DNA of 64,000 nt, from assembly GCF_029167105.1 (NCBI RefSeq), contig NZ_JARFML010000025.1, positions 59,344-123,343 on the forward strand, in the 5' to 3' direction. This document shows, in pieces, positions 54,659-64,000 of the stretch. Source of the DNA: Bradyrhizobium yuanmingense (GTDB lineage: Bacteria; Pseudomonadota; Alphaproteobacteria; Rhizobiales; Xanthobacteraceae). The notes below the pieces were generated by a model that saw only the letters and a list, made by a program, of their open reading frames with translations, was not told where the DNA came from and did not search any database. Made by a program: the position numbers and the translations under genes. Each line of letters opens with the position of its first letter. Position 1 is the stretch's first letter.

Positions 54659-55768
54659 CTAGCTCTGAACTTTCGATCGTTTCTCCTGAACGACGCCCTC
54701 CCGTTTGCGGGTCAGCCGCTTCGCGGCCGTGACCGCCGCATGCGCAGCAACGGCTAGGCCAACTGCGCCGGCAGCGGCCCTGCCGATCTGATCGGCGTTT
54801 GCCTCGATGCCGAATTGCTTTATGGTCGTGAGCCGGTCGTAAAACGAACCCTTGTCCCAGAAGCCATCTTCAGAGCAACCAAAGCAGCCATGGCCGGATT
54901 GGATCGGGAAGGACACGCCTCCATTCCAACGAACGGCTGAGCAGGCGTTATAGGTGGTCGGCCCCTTGCAGCCCATTTTGTAGAGACAATAGCCCTTGCG
55001 TGCAGATTCATCGTCCCACTCCTCCACAAATTGACCAGCGTCGAAATGAGAACGACGATAGCACTTGTCGTGGATGCGCTGCGAATAGAACATCTTTGGT
55101 CGTCCCTGGCGGTCGAGCTCGGGAAGTTTTCCGAAGGTGGTGATAAAGGTCACAATGGCGGTCATGACCTCGGCGATGGGCGGGCAGCCAGGCACCTTGA
55201 TGATCGGCTTGTTTGTAATCACCTTGTCAATCGGCATCGCCTGAGTTGGGTTGGGCCTCGCCGCCTGCACGCAGCCCCAGGACGCACAAGAGCCCCAAGC
55301 GATGATCGTCATGGAATCTTCCGCCATCGATCGCAGCTTTTCGACGAACGGCTTGCCGCCATCAATACAGAACATGCCGTCTTCATTTAGCGGTGGATTG
55401 CCTTCGATGGCGAGGACATAGCGGTCTTTGTATTTGGCGCGGGTCTCTGTGAGGATAGCTTCGGCTTGATGTCCTGCTGCCGCCATGATGGTGTCGTCAT
55501 AATCGAGCGAAATCATCGAGAGCACCGCGTCTTTGACCAAGGGGTGGGCCGAGCGGATAAAGCTTTCCGAACAACAAGTGCATTCGAGTCCGTGCATCCA
55601 GATCACGGGCACACGAGGCTTGGTCTCGAGCGCGATGGCAATATCGTTTGCCGCCAGCGGGCTCAGTCCGAGACTGGCTGCCGTTAGACTGCAGAACTTA
55701 AGGAAGTTGCGACGCGTAATACCCTGGCGTCTGATCACGCTGTAAAACGTTTCAGTAGCCTCGCCCAT
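54659..55768 (-). CDS. hupS: uptake [NiFe] hydrogenase small subunit HupS
   Basis: A 369-residue small subunit with a Tat signal (RRQGITRRNFLKFCSLTAAS). Fe-S ligands are in HGLECTCCSESF, WGSCASWGC and the GHGCFGCSEDGFWD medial region. The ATG at 55768 follows GGAAGGG; other starts at 55780 or further up are less likely. First gene of the hup-hyp transcript. Confidence 0.97.
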   Translation of the reverse strand: MGEATETFYSVIRRQGITRRNFLKFCSLTAASLGLSPLAANDIAIALETKPRVPVIWMHGLECTCCSESFIRSAHPLVKDAVLSMISLDYDDTIMAAAGHQAEAILTETRAKYKDRYVLAIEGNPPLNEDGMFCIDGGKPFVEKLRSMAEDSMTIIAWGSCASWGCVQAARPNPTQAMPIDKVITNKPIIKVPGCPPIAEVMTAIVTFITTFGKLPELDRQGRPKMFYSQRIHDKCYRRSHFDAGQFVEEWDDESARKGYCLYKMGCKGPTTYNACSAVRWNGGVSFPIQSGHGCFGCSEDGFWDKGSFYDRLTTIKQFGIEANADQIGRAAAGAVGLAVAAHAAVTAAKRLTRKREGVVQEKRSKVQS

Positions 55769-55810
55769 GATCCCTTCCATGTTATCGCCGTGACGAATTA
55801 CTGACGTGCG

Positions 55811-55826
55811 AGCAAAAAGTAGGCCA
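55811..55826 (-). promoter_or_regulatory. sigma-54 promoter of hupSL
   Basis: TGGCCTACTTTTTGCT has correct spacing and only the fifth position of the -24 half departs from consensus. It is 43 bases before the hupS start. No full TGT-N10-ACA was found nearby. Confidence 0.6.
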
Positions 55827-56621
55827 AGCACATGTGGGCTGTGATCGCGGTCGCGACGAAGACCTAAAGAGGGGACAGATACCAAGCCGCCGCTTCACGA
55901 ACTGCGGCTACTAAAATTGCCGAGAGACCGCATATCGGACAGACAGCTGGAGGTCTGGGCGGCCGAAAGAGCCCCGCGCAGGATAAAATGGAAGCTAAAG
56001 AGCGCTTATTGCTAGCTTACAAACATAGAGATTTGTCGGGTCGTGCGATTGCAGCAGTGTACCCTTACAGAGAGGAATCGGCGCTCCGGTAACTGTGCAA
56101 CCGTGCCACTCATGTCCGATTTAGACCCTGATGTGGCGAAACCCACCAGGCACCGCAATCCGACGGGGCAGAGACATATCCCAGTACTCCGAGCCTTCTA
56201 GGGTCAAAGCTCTGACAGATCTTCGTTATCGGACCTTGCTTAGGCTCGAGCCCACTGGTCGATTGGTCTGCTCGGATGGACCTGGCCTCAAGTCAAAGCG
56301 TGTTGCTCTAGGACTTAGTGTATAATGTAGAGATGAATCGGCGCCGGCAGACGCGCTCGACTTCGTTGAGCAGGAAGCGGTCAGCAGATCCGCTTCCTTT
56401 TTGCGGGTGAGAAGCCGAGAAGAAGGGATGTGCTCCTCAGATCCTGCGCATCGCGCTCCTAGCGCAGCCTTCTCAGCTCTGCTCTTGCCTGATCAGCGAC
56501 CTTCCTCGTCCGCATAAGTTCGGGACTTCTTGTCGGGCAATGTGATGCCCTTGCCGGGATCCGGATTGACCACCGCGCCTTTCCGCACGCTATCGCATCA
56601 TACGCTTGCGCGCGTGCGTGC
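55827..56621. other. intergenic stretch between hupS and the nod box
   Basis: No gene recognised on either strand. It contains a terminator-like hairpin at 56373-56402 with no assignable upstream gene. Confidence 0.5.
56373..56402 (+). terminator. rho-independent terminator-like hairpin (orphan)
   Basis: GGAAGCGG (56373-56380) and CCGCTTCC (56390-56397) form a perfect 8-bp stem, followed by TTTTT on the plus strand. No protein gene ends just upstream, so it may end an unannotated small RNA or a decayed gene. Confidence 0.6.
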
Positions 56622-56670
56622 TTCCATAACCTGGATGCTTAACATTCAAACAATGGATTTTACCAATGTT
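56622..56670 (+). promoter_or_regulatory. nod box (NodD-binding promoter element)
   Basis: The 49 bases align with the nod box consensus: TTCCATAACCTGGATG in the first half and CAAACAATGGATTTTACCAA in the second, the latter differing from the AAACAATCGATTTTACCAAT core at one position. It points rightwards. No recognisable nodulation gene follows at once; dctA starts 540 bases downstream. Confidence 0.82.
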
Positions 56671-57212
56671 AGGGAATGTTGCATCGACCACCAGCACCTA
56701 ACCGGGTACCGACCCAGCCATCGGGTGCCGCCCGGCGCCACTCCTCGAGGACGCCGCCGCGTTTGCATCGAAATGCTTGATGGGCACCAAAAAGATCAGC
56801 TCGGAGGAAATCATTGCCACGATCGCAAAGCAAGCTCCGGACGACCGCCGATTAGCGACCGCCATTGCCCCCTTCAGTTGCTGGAGAACTCTCGCACCAG
56901 GAGCACTGCTGCGCGTGGGGGCTTAGCATGCATTCGCCATTTGCGGGACGAATGCGGTCCTGCCATTGAGTATCATGAGGGAGCCGGTTCATCATCCGAC
57001 CGGTGGAACGTCCGCAGCGTCTGCGCGCGGTGCGCGTTTTGCTTGGCGACAGAAGATACACAGAATCGAGCGCCTGCCTTTTAGAATCACGCTGCCGGAT
57101 GTCGGGCTCTCGACAAACAGCGTCTTCAATCGGACAGGGCGATAACAACAGACTCGTTGATGCGAGGCCTCTCACGGGACGTCGCAGTCTTCGAGTTCTT
57201 CGGGAGGAACGC
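56671..57212 (+). other. stretch between the nod box and dctA
   Basis: One frame near 56760-56880 reads AAAFASKCLMGTKKISSEEI and continues IIATIAKQAPDDRRLATAI, which looks protein-coding but lacks a start and has stops on both sides, suggesting the remnant of a nod-box-controlled gene. A weak sigma-54-like match at 57028-57043 may serve dctA. Confidence 0.35.
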
Positions 57213-58535
57213 ATGACCACAATCGCAACTGCGGCGCCTGCGGGGGCCTCGAGCCGTTGGTATAAGCTTCTCTACGTTCAGGTGCTGATCGCCATCCTGA
57301 TTGGCGTCTTAGTCGGGTGGTTATGGCCGTCGCTCGCGACCAACGATTGGATCAAGGCGCTGGGTGACGGCTTCATCAAGCTGATAAAGATGGTGATCGC
57401 GCCGATCATCTTTTGTACCGTGGTATCCGGGATCGCGCATATTCAGGATGCAAAGAAGGTCGGGCGCGTCGGCGTCAAGGCGCTGGCCTATTTCGAAATC
57501 GTCTCCACCTCTGCCTTGGTGCTCGGCCTGGTGGTAGGCAACCTGTTTCAAATCGGCCGTGGGCTCGCCGTCAAGCCCGACGCGTTGGCGGTCGCCCATT
57601 ATGTCAAGCAGGCGGAAGCCTCGAAAGCCGTCGACTTCATCCTTAATGTCATTCCTGACAGCGTGGTCGGCGCCCTCGCCCGCGGCGACGTCCTGCAGGT
57701 GCTCCTGTTCGCGATCCTTTTCGGCTTTTCGCTGATGGCGATGGGCAAGCGCGGAGAGAGGTTGCGCGGCATGATCGACGACTCAGCGCACGCGCTTTTC
57801 GGGTTGATCGCCATTATTATGAAGGCGGCCCCAGTCGGCGCGTTCGGTGCCATGGCGTTTACGATCGGAAAGTTCGGACCAGCTGCGCTCGGTAACCTGA
57901 TCGGTCTGGTCGCTCTATTCTACGCAACTGCAGCGCTGTTCGTCGTGCTCGTACTCGGTCTGATCGCGCGCTTCATCGGCTTTTCTATCTTCAAGTTCAT
58001 CACTTATATAAAGGATGAACTTCTGATTGTGCTTGGCACCTCGTCCTCGGAAAGCGCGCTACCGCAATTGATGGAGAAGCTCGAGCGTCTAGGTTGCTCC
58101 AAGTCTGTGGTGGGCCTCGTAGTGCCGACCGGCTACTCCTTCAATCTCGACGGCACCAATATTTATATGACTCTGGCGACTTTGTTCATTGCGCAGGCGT
58201 TGGGCGTCGATCTCACTTTCAGCCAGCAACTGACGATTCTATTCGTGGCAATACTGACTTCGAAGGGCGCAAGCGGCGTTACTGGCGCGGGCTTCATTAC
58301 CCTCGCTGCCACGCTGTCGGTGGTCAACCCGGCGCTGGTGCCGGGCATGGCAATCGTGTTCTCGATCGACAAATTCATGAGTGAGGTGCGAGCGCTTACC
58401 AACATCGTGGGCAATGGCATCGCCGCCGTGTTCGTGTCCTGGTGGGAAGGCGAACTGGAGCACACCACGCTGCATGCGCGCCTAAACAGGGATAGCGATC
58501 CAGACGATGTGCAGCCGAGGAGCAAGGCCCAGTAG
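57213..58535 (+). CDS. dctA: C4-dicarboxylate transporter DctA
   Basis: A 440-residue DAACS-family symporter with 8-9 membrane helices and re-entrant loops. Conserved motifs include GTSSSESALPQLMEKLERLG, GYSFNLDGTNIY and GASGVTGAGFITLAATL. It imports succinate, malate and fumarate, the main carbon source of bacteroids. The ATG at 57213 follows GGGAGGAACGC. Confidence 0.97.
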   Translation: MTTIATAAPAGASSRWYKLLYVQVLIAILIGVLVGWLWPSLATNDWIKALGDGFIKLIKMVIAPIIFCTVVSGIAHIQDAKKVGRVGVKALAYFEIVSTSALVLGLVVGNLFQIGRGLAVKPDALAVAHYVKQAEASKAVDFILNVIPDSVVGALARGDVLQVLLFAILFGFSLMAMGKRGERLRGMIDDSAHALFGLIAIIMKAAPVGAFGAMAFTIGKFGPAALGNLIGLVALFYATAALFVVLVLGLIARFIGFSIFKFITYIKDELLIVLGTSSSESALPQLMEKLERLGCSKSVVGLVVPTGYSFNLDGTNIYMTLATLFIAQALGVDLTFSQQLTILFVAILTSKGASGVTGAGFITLAATLSVVNPALVPGMAIVFSIDKFMSEVRALTNIVGNGIAAVFVSWWEGELEHTTLHARLNRDSDPDDVQPRSKAQ

Positions 58536-59212
58536 AGCGATGCTATATTCTAGAACGCTCGGGGTCACGCCCAACCGAGTTGTGACTTTTGATTGTTCAA
58601 TTCGGCAGCAGGCGACGTGAATGCCGCCGTTGCTCGGCGGCCTCTTGGTCGCGCGCACGACTGTATCGAGCCGGACGGGCCCGATCGGCACGATTGAATA
58701 GACAGAACGTAAGCGGCAAAGAAGGCTCGGTCCGATATCTCTGGTACGCTGAGCTGCGATCGAAATCAGCTTTCGCGGGACGTGTTGCGCGGATGATCTT
58801 CGCTAAGGGCGCACGGGAGATCAAATAGCAGGACCGACGCCCATCTCATACTCCGCATCTGACGCGAGGGAGCTTCTCGTCCAGGCAACCGCAAAAGACG
58901 TATTGCAACGCGATCGTGCTTGACTGATAGCCGGCTGGACTCCATGCTCCCGGCAGCTTGGGAGCAATTCGGCAACCGTGCTTCCGATGCCGTAAGAGCG
59001 CGAGATTAGGACCGATCCAAACGTCCCGCTACCGTAAGGTATAAAAGAATTATACGAACGTTTGGGGTGCACCGTCCTTCGACCCGTGCTGTCTTGCGCG
59101 CCGAATATCGAGCTCGGAGCCGCTCATGAGCGTAGCTGGGCCGTAGGTAATTGCCGCTTTTTGCCCAGGATGTTAACCTCTCCGCCTTAAGAAGGCCGGA
59201 CGAATTACACAC
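58536..59212. other. dctA-nodV intergenic region
   Basis: No gene recognised; the frames here are short and contradictory. Confidence 0.5.
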
Positions 59213-61882
59213 ATGAGTAACCAGCCCATTAACTTTCGACGTTCAGCCACGCAGTTTGTTTTAGGTACGATAACAATCGCAGCGCTGACGCTGACTTCGT
59301 TGTACCCGCATGCACATCTTGCCACGGCTGCGTTTGCCTATTTGGCGGTAGCATTGCTGTTTTCGCTCATGGGCAGTTTCATTGCCTCCGGCGCGCTTTC
59401 CATGGTTTGTGTCGCGGCATTAGCTTACTTCTTTGCGCCGCCAATTTTCAATCTCCGTATCGATGATCCCCAAGCTGTTTCAGTGGTTGTCGCTTTCCTC
59501 ACGACCTCAATTGTCGGAACGCACCTGATTCAAACATTGCGCCAACAAAGGGACGCTGCGCTAGACACTGTAGCCAAGCTCCGGCAAAGCGCGGCTGATT
59601 TGCGCGATCGGGAGAAATGGGGGCGCGTAATTTTTGAGCATAATCCGGTCATGTACTTCATGGTCGATGAAGCCGGAACGGTTCTCAACGTCAATACTTT
59701 CGGTGCCACACAACTCGGTTATGCGCCCCACGAGCTGATCGACCGATCCGTTCTAAACATCTTTCTCAAAGACGACCGTGAGTTTTTTCGCAAATGCGTT
59801 GTGACGTGCCTTGAGAATATCGGCCAATCGCACACCTGGGAGGTCCAGAAAATCAGGAAGGACGGATCGGCAATGTGGGTGCGTGAAAACGCGAAAGGCC
59901 TGCGATGGGCTGATGACAAGCCCGTCATTCTCATTGCCTGCGAAGATATCAGCGAGCGAAAGCGGACCGAGCTTGCGCTGCAGCGAAGCGAGGCCCATTT
60001 GGCTCAGGCGCAGGAACTGAGCCACACCGGCAGCTTCGGCTGGGATGTCGCCACTGAGGAGCCCTTTTGGTCAAAAGAGACTTTTCGTATTTTCGGGTAC
60101 GATCCGCAGACTAAACCGTCACCGCAACTCGTCCTTGACCGGACCCATCCAGAAGATAGGGCTTGCGTTCAGGACGTTATCGATGGAGCAAGGCAACGCA
60201 AAGAGAATTTCGAGCACGAGTACCGGCTGCTCATGCCGGACGGCTCGGTGAAGTACATCCGCGCGCGGGCACGAGCGACGAAAACTGCGTCTGGCGGCAC
60301 CGAGTTTGTCGGAGCATCGACGGATATCACGTCCGCCAAGCAAGCCGAACAGCAGCTGCGCCGTAGTGAGGCCTATCTGGCCGAAGCACAGCATCTCAGT
60401 CACACCGGCAGTTGGTCCTGGGATCTCTACAAGCGCGAGTTCGTGTATCGCTCTGCCGAAGTTGATCGTCTCTTTGGCTTTGATCCGAAAGAAGGTGCAT
60501 CGATAGATGCTATCCTATCGCGCATCCATCCGGACGACGTGCCTCGGCTTCGGAAAGTTACGCATCAGGCGATGAAAGACAACGGAGGCAATTACGAATA
60601 CGACTTCCGAATAGTTCTTCCCGGGGGCACCATAAGGCGCATACATACCGTCGCGCATGCCGTGGTCGGCAGCGACGGCAGGGTCAGCGAACTAATCGGA
60701 ACGCATATGGACGTCACCGCGCAACACGAAGCCAGGGAAAGGTTGGAAAACACTCTTGTTGCCCTGCGCGAAAGCGAGCAGCGCTTTCGCGACTACGCCG
60801 AAACGGCTTCTGACTGGCTATGGGAGACCGGGGCAGATCATAGCGTCACCCACTTGTCGGACCACACGAGCTATGGGGGCATTCTGGCCGGAGAGCTCAT
60901 GGGCCAGCCTCGTTGGAAAATTGCGTCCGACGTAGAAGCAGAGCCCGAGAAGTGGCGCCAGCATCGCGCCGCACTTGACGCGCATCTCCCATTTCGCGAT
61001 TTGGTCTACACCGTCGACCGGTTCGGAACCCCGATCTACATCCGAGCCAGTGGCAAGCCATTTTTCGATGCAAGCGGGAATTTTCTTGGCTACCGTGGCG
61101 TCAGCACTGATATCACTGCCTCCATTCGCGCAGAGCAGGCAGAACGGGAGCTGCGGAAGGCTCACGCCGAGCTTGCGCATGTTACGCGCGTCACAGCGCT
61201 TGGGGAACTAACGACCTCTATCGCCCACGAAGTAAATCAACCGCTTGCCGCCATCATCAGCAATGCCGACGCGTGCCTCGGTTGGTTAGGTCGCGAAGCT
61301 CCAGATCTTTCCGAAGCAGGCCGCTCGGTCGAGTGGATCATTGAAGACGCCATTCGGGCAAGTGAGGTTATCCGCCGGGTCCGAGCACTTGCGAAAAAGA
61401 GCGAAATCGAAATGGTACCGCTCGATATCAATGAGGTCGTTAAGGAGGCCATCGCACTGGTGACACGTGAACTGGCCAATCACCAAGTAACATTGCGGAC
61501 CGAGCTAACGCCCGCTGTTCCCCCTATACTTGGCGATCGGGTTCAACTGCAACAAGTGATCATCAATCTGGTAATGAACGGGATCGAGGCCATGCAACCC
61601 GTCAAGGACCGAGTCCGTGAGCTGGTCATTGAGTCATGCATGGACGATATGGGACGTGTGCAGATTGCCGTGACTGATTGCGGGATCGGAATCGCAGACG
61701 ACGACATAGACCGCGTCTTGGACCCCTTCTTCACTACCAAATCGAGCGGCCTTGGCATGGGTCTTTCAATCTGCCGTTCAATCTTGGAAGCTCACGGGGC
61801 GCGGCTTTCGATTGTTCGCAAGCAGGAGCCTGGCGCCACTTTTCAGTTTGCCCTACCATTGCATAAGGAGGTCGTCTCGTGA
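59213..61882 (+). CDS. nodV: multi-PAS sensor histidine kinase, NodV type
   Basis: An 889-residue kinase. Three or four N-terminal membrane helices (residues 12-105) are followed by four PAS/PAC units (each ending in a DIS/DIT motif, e.g. CEDISERKR, GASTDITSAK, THMDVTAQ, GVSTDITASI), a HisKA domain with HEVNQPLAAI and an ATPase domain (NLVMNGIEAM, DCGIGIADDD, GLGMGLSICRSI). Length, architecture, the FixJ-like partner and the dctA-hup location fit NodV, which responds to plant isoflavones. NwsA is an alternative identity. Confidence 0.8.
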   Translation: MSNQPINFRRSATQFVLGTITIAALTLTSLYPHAHLATAAFAYLAVALLFSLMGSFIASGALSMVCVAALAYFFAPPIFNLRIDDPQAVSVVVAFLTTSIVGTHLIQTLRQQRDAALDTVAKLRQSAADLRDREKWGRVIFEHNPVMYFMVDEAGTVLNVNTFGATQLGYAPHELIDRSVLNIFLKDDREFFRKCVVTCLENIGQSHTWEVQKIRKDGSAMWVRENAKGLRWADDKPVILIACEDISERKRTELALQRSEAHLAQAQELSHTGSFGWDVATEEPFWSKETFRIFGYDPQTKPSPQLVLDRTHPEDRACVQDVIDGARQRKENFEHEYRLLMPDGSVKYIRARARATKTASGGTEFVGASTDITSAKQAEQQLRRSEAYLAEAQHLSHTGSWSWDLYKREFVYRSAEVDRLFGFDPKEGASIDAILSRIHPDDVPRLRKVTHQAMKDNGGNYEYDFRIVLPGGTIRRIHTVAHAVVGSDGRVSELIGTHMDVTAQHEARERLENTLVALRESEQRFRDYAETASDWLWETGADHSVTHLSDHTSYGGILAGELMGQPRWKIASDVEAEPEKWRQHRAALDAHLPFRDLVYTVDRFGTPIYIRASGKPFFDASGNFLGYRGVSTDITASIRAEQAERELRKAHAELAHVTRVTALGELTTSIAHEVNQPLAAIISNADACLGWLGREAPDLSEAGRSVEWIIEDAIRASEVIRRVRALAKKSEIEMVPLDINEVVKEAIALVTRELANHQVTLRTELTPAVPPILGDRVQLQQVIINLVMNGIEAMQPVKDRVRELVIESCMDDMGRVQIAVTDCGIGIADDDIDRVLDPFFTTKSSGLGMGLSICRSILEAHGARLSIVRKQEPGATFQFALPLHKEVVS

Positions 61883-62556
61883 CCGCACGCTTTGAGGCAC
61901 CGCGCGAAGACAGTAAGATCGAGGCGGCGGCAGGACCAATGGTCTTCATCGTTGAGGACGATGTCTCGATGCGCCGCTCGCTCACAAACCTTTTCAAACA
62001 GGTGGGGCTGAACGCCGTCACGTTCGGATCGGCTCGTGAGATGCTGCAGAGCAAGCTTCCGGACGTTGTTAGCTGCCTGGTTCTTGACGTCCGGCTGCCA
62101 GGGGTGAGCGGCCTAGATTTCCAGAGCGAGCTCGCCAAGTTGAACATCAAAATTCCAGTTATTTTTATTACAGGCCATGGTGACATTCCGATGAGCGTCA
62201 GAGCCATGAAAGGTGGGGCGGTTGATTTCCTGACCAAGCCTTTTCGCGATCAAGAGCTGCTTGATGCTGTACTTGCTGCAGCCGAACAAGATCGCAAGAG
62301 GCGCTCCGCCGAGCAGATAGTCACGCATCTGCGGTCCTTATTCGAAGCGCTAAGCCCACGAGAGCAGGAGGTGATGAAATTGGTCGCTACCGGCCTGATG
62401 AACAAACAAATAGCCGCCGAGCTCGGGCTGGCCGAGATTACCGTCAAGATCTATCGGGGACACGTGATGAAGAAGATGCGTGCACGTTCGCTCGCCGAGT
62501 TGATTACAATGGCTGCGACACTGGGATTTCGTGCGAACCGCACCGAGCAAACCTAA
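61879..62556 (+). CDS. nodW: FixJ-family response regulator, NodW type
   Basis: A 225-residue regulator with receiver (VEDDVSMRR, phosphoacceptor in LVLDVRLPG, conserved lysine in LTKPF) and LuxR-type HTH (LSPREQEVMKLVATGLMNKQIAAELGLAE). It starts at GTG 61879, overlapping the nodV stop, with AAGGAGG upstream. It is the likely phosphoacceptor of NodV and activator of nod genes. Confidence 0.82.
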   Translation: MTARFEAPREDSKIEAAAGPMVFIVEDDVSMRRSLTNLFKQVGLNAVTFGSAREMLQSKLPDVVSCLVLDVRLPGVSGLDFQSELAKLNIKIPVIFITGHGDIPMSVRAMKGGAVDFLTKPFRDQELLDAVLAAAEQDRKRRSAEQIVTHLRSLFEALSPREQEVMKLVATGLMNKQIAAELGLAEITVKIYRGHVMKKMRARSLAELITMAATLGFRANRTEQT

Positions 62557-62649
62557 GTATGATTTTACAATCTCGCCCGTGAAGCCCAATTTCGTCTCGG
62601 TAGGCTAATGCTTCGGCAAGCGCCTTCCCTGGTCAGGAGGGCTCGTCTT

Positions 62650-63018
62650 GTGCCTTTGATTTCCGTCGTTGACGACGACGCGTCGGTGCGTGCCGCAATT
62701 GAAAACCTGTTGAAGTCACGAGCTTACACCGTTCACCCATGTGCGTCTGCCGAGGAGTTCTTGCGCTCACCCGAGTTGACCCAGACATCCTGCGTGATTA
62801 CGGACGTGCAGATGCCAGTCATGAACGGCCTGGAACTGCTGGCAGAGACGCGAGCCCGGGGCTACGATGCGCCGTTCATCTTCATTACTGCCTTTCCTGA
62901 TGACCGCATTCGCACCCTAGCTTCGAGCGCCGGAGCGATTGGGTTCCTGGCTAAGCCTTTCGCCGGACGCACGCTGATCAAGTGCCTCAATACCGCCCTG
63001 ACGGAACACCGGTGGTAG
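62650..63018 (+). CDS. single-domain response regulator (receiver only)
   Basis: A 122-residue receiver (SVVDDDASVRAAIENLL, phosphoacceptor in VITDVQMP, lysine in LAKPF) without an output domain. GTG 62650 is chosen because AGGAGGG precedes it; the ATG at 62608 lacks one and adds an unrelated basic stretch. It may tune the NodV-NodW relay as a phosphate sink or be a truncated nodW paralogue. Confidence 0.82.
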   Translation: MPLISVVDDDASVRAAIENLLKSRAYTVHPCASAEEFLRSPELTQTSCVITDVQMPVMNGLELLAETRARGYDAPFIFITAFPDDRIRTLASSAGAIGFLAKPFAGRTLIKCLNTALTEHRW

Positions 63019-63886
63019 CGCTGGTCTGACAGAATCGCGTTCGAGCCGGGCCCCACGCGCCTCTTGGCCAATTCGCAATCAGCCCTACGCATCTGGGTGT
63101 ATGGAGCTGGGCCGATAGCGCCGGCCAAAGTGGGATATTGCCAGGCCTTCGTAATGAAGACCGCGAGTTCCTAGAAAGATTGCTTTCCCGCTGTAGGGGC
63201 AGCACGAACGAAGGCTCCAATTCCACACTCCACGTCGTCTTCAACGCTTAGAAAGCCGCTCGCGCCTCACCCACGACAGAGGCCCTTGTCGCTTCTGTCA
63301 CAAGATTCATTCTTCAACCCATGGTCGATGCGGTATCGCCACCCGCGACTGGACTGATGCGCTCACTGCTCATCTCGGCGATCTGCACCGCAGCAGCCCT
63401 CGAGTTCCATTCAATCAATGAAATACCAATCCTGCGTCAGTAGGATTTGAAGGGCGGTCCAGCGCTGCACTCAGCTCCAGGCGTTCCATTTAGTATGCAC
63501 GTAGCGACCTAGGTGGATAAGCTTTTGCTGACCTGATGAACGCCGGTCGGCGGCCAACGTCGGGCACACTGTACGCCACCCTAGGTGAACTGTGCACCAA
63601 TATGGCTCGAAGACGAGCAGGTATAGTTCCAAACTGCGGATTCCGACGAAGTCGCCCAGGCGTACCGATATGAAGTCGCCCGTGGATTCCGAGACGATGT
63701 CGCCCACCTTTCCGATTTGATCTCGCCCAGCGGCGAGGCGTTCTGGCCGGCTGGTTCTCTGGCATCGGTCAAGCCGCGCGGTCAATCTGGAATCGCGACT
63801 TCAACCTTTTTTCTTCTTCTGCGGTTGCTGTGGGCATGTGGGCAACGCGATTGCGTTGTCCAAGCGCAGCGGCATGTCCACAGCGC
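63019..63886 (-). other. intergenic region ending in IS21-type terminal sequence
   Basis: 63019-63590 shows nothing recognisable. From about 63640 to 63720 the minus strand contains three spaced copies of GGGCGAC followed by a TTC or ATC, the kind of short repeats found inside IS21 ends. The exact terminus was not resolved. Confidence 0.5.
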
Positions 63887-64000
63887 TCAGGTCTTTCGGG
63901 CGGATTGCCGGGTTCGGCGCAGGCTCTCACCGGTGAGGTCGAGCCGATGGGCATTGTGGACGAGGCGATCGAGCACGGCGTCGGCATAGGTGGGATCTCC
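63887..64000 (-). mobile_element. istB: IS21-family IstB helper ATPase, C-terminal end (partial)
   Basis: The minus-strand frame GDPTYADAVLDRLVHNAHRL followed by DLTGESLRRTR and a TGA at 63887-63889 matches the conserved C-terminus of IstB, the AAA+ helper of IS21 transposition. The rest of the element lies beyond the window. It borders the symbiotic gene block. Confidence 0.8.

Noticed and set aside
57028..57043. sigma-54-like element CGGTGCGCGTTTTGCT before dctA
   Set aside because: Spacing is right, but three positions of the -24 half are wrong, the distance to dctA is 170 bases and no activator site was seen; not listed as a feature.
1..64000. CRISPR arrays, tRNA or rRNA genes
   Set aside because: No regularly spaced repeats and no recognisable tRNA or rRNA sequence were seen anywhere in the window.

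Overview
The window reads as part of the symbiosis island of a nodulating Bradyrhizobium. The basis is gene content and order: nodV/nodW-type regulators, dctA, a hup/hyp uptake hydrogenase cluster, nifDKENX, nifSTB, nifH, nifQ and fixBCX. From memory this matches the B. diazoefficiens USDA110 symbiotic region, read in the opposite direction. Most nif, fix and hup genes lie on the minus strand and are translationally coupled, often by ATGA overlaps.

Layout. 1-4.2 kb: sparse accessory DNA with a membrane-protein fragment, a small cysteine-rich secreted protein and a DUF2478 protein. 4.5-5.7 kb: ahpC-ahpD behind a sigma-54 promoter. 5.8-8.7 kb: debris, namely a twice frameshifted oligopeptidase B gene and a truncated IS30-type transposase. 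8.9-12.5 kb: fixBCX, preceded by two uncharacterised small genes behind a NifA/sigma-54 promoter. 12.6-17 kb: nifW, nifV, nifQ and nifH. 17.4 kb: a divergent OmpW-like porin gene with a perfect FixK/FNR box. 18-20 kb: mostly degenerate, with remains of a DegT-type aminotransferase. 20.2-26.7 kb: nifB operon (nifB, ferredoxin, LRV-like, nifZ, nifZ-like, DUF3024, DUF6129-like) and iscN-nifS-nifT-SIR2-like operon. 26.9-28 kb: an unknown divergent gene and a Rieske protein. 29-36.6 kb: nifDKENX plus DUF269, DUF683 and ferredoxin III. 37.3-39.7 kb: ferredoxin, sufB and a decayed sufC. 40.3-41.4 kb: alanine dehydrogenase. 42.3-55.8 kb: hupSLCDFHIJK-hypABFCDE. 56-63 kb: an orphan nod box, dctA, nodV, nodW and a single-domain receiver. 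63.6-64 kb: the end of an IS21-type element.

Function. nifH/D/K encode nitrogenase. nifB/E/N/X/Q/V/S/Z/W/T and the DUF proteins build or protect its metal clusters. FixBCX with ferredoxins supplies low-potential electrons, and hup/hyp recycles the evolved hydrogen. DctA imports C4-dicarboxylates, Ald makes alanine, and AhpCD removes peroxide. I found -24/-12 sigma-54 elements before nifH, nifD, nifB, iscN, fixB, fdx-sufB, ahpC, hupS and the unknown 26.9 kb gene. Most are paired with TGT-N10-ACA NifA sites, which suggests one low-oxygen regulon.

Points of most interest: the shared NifA site between iscN-nifS and an unknown divergent gene; the two-gene mini-cistron ahead of fixBCX; NifA-type control of peroxide defence; the FixK-box OmpW next to nifH; the presence of nifV; the decayed sufC; the missing hupG and hoxXA; and the orphan nod box. 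All motif matches were read by eye; no database or statistical search was run.
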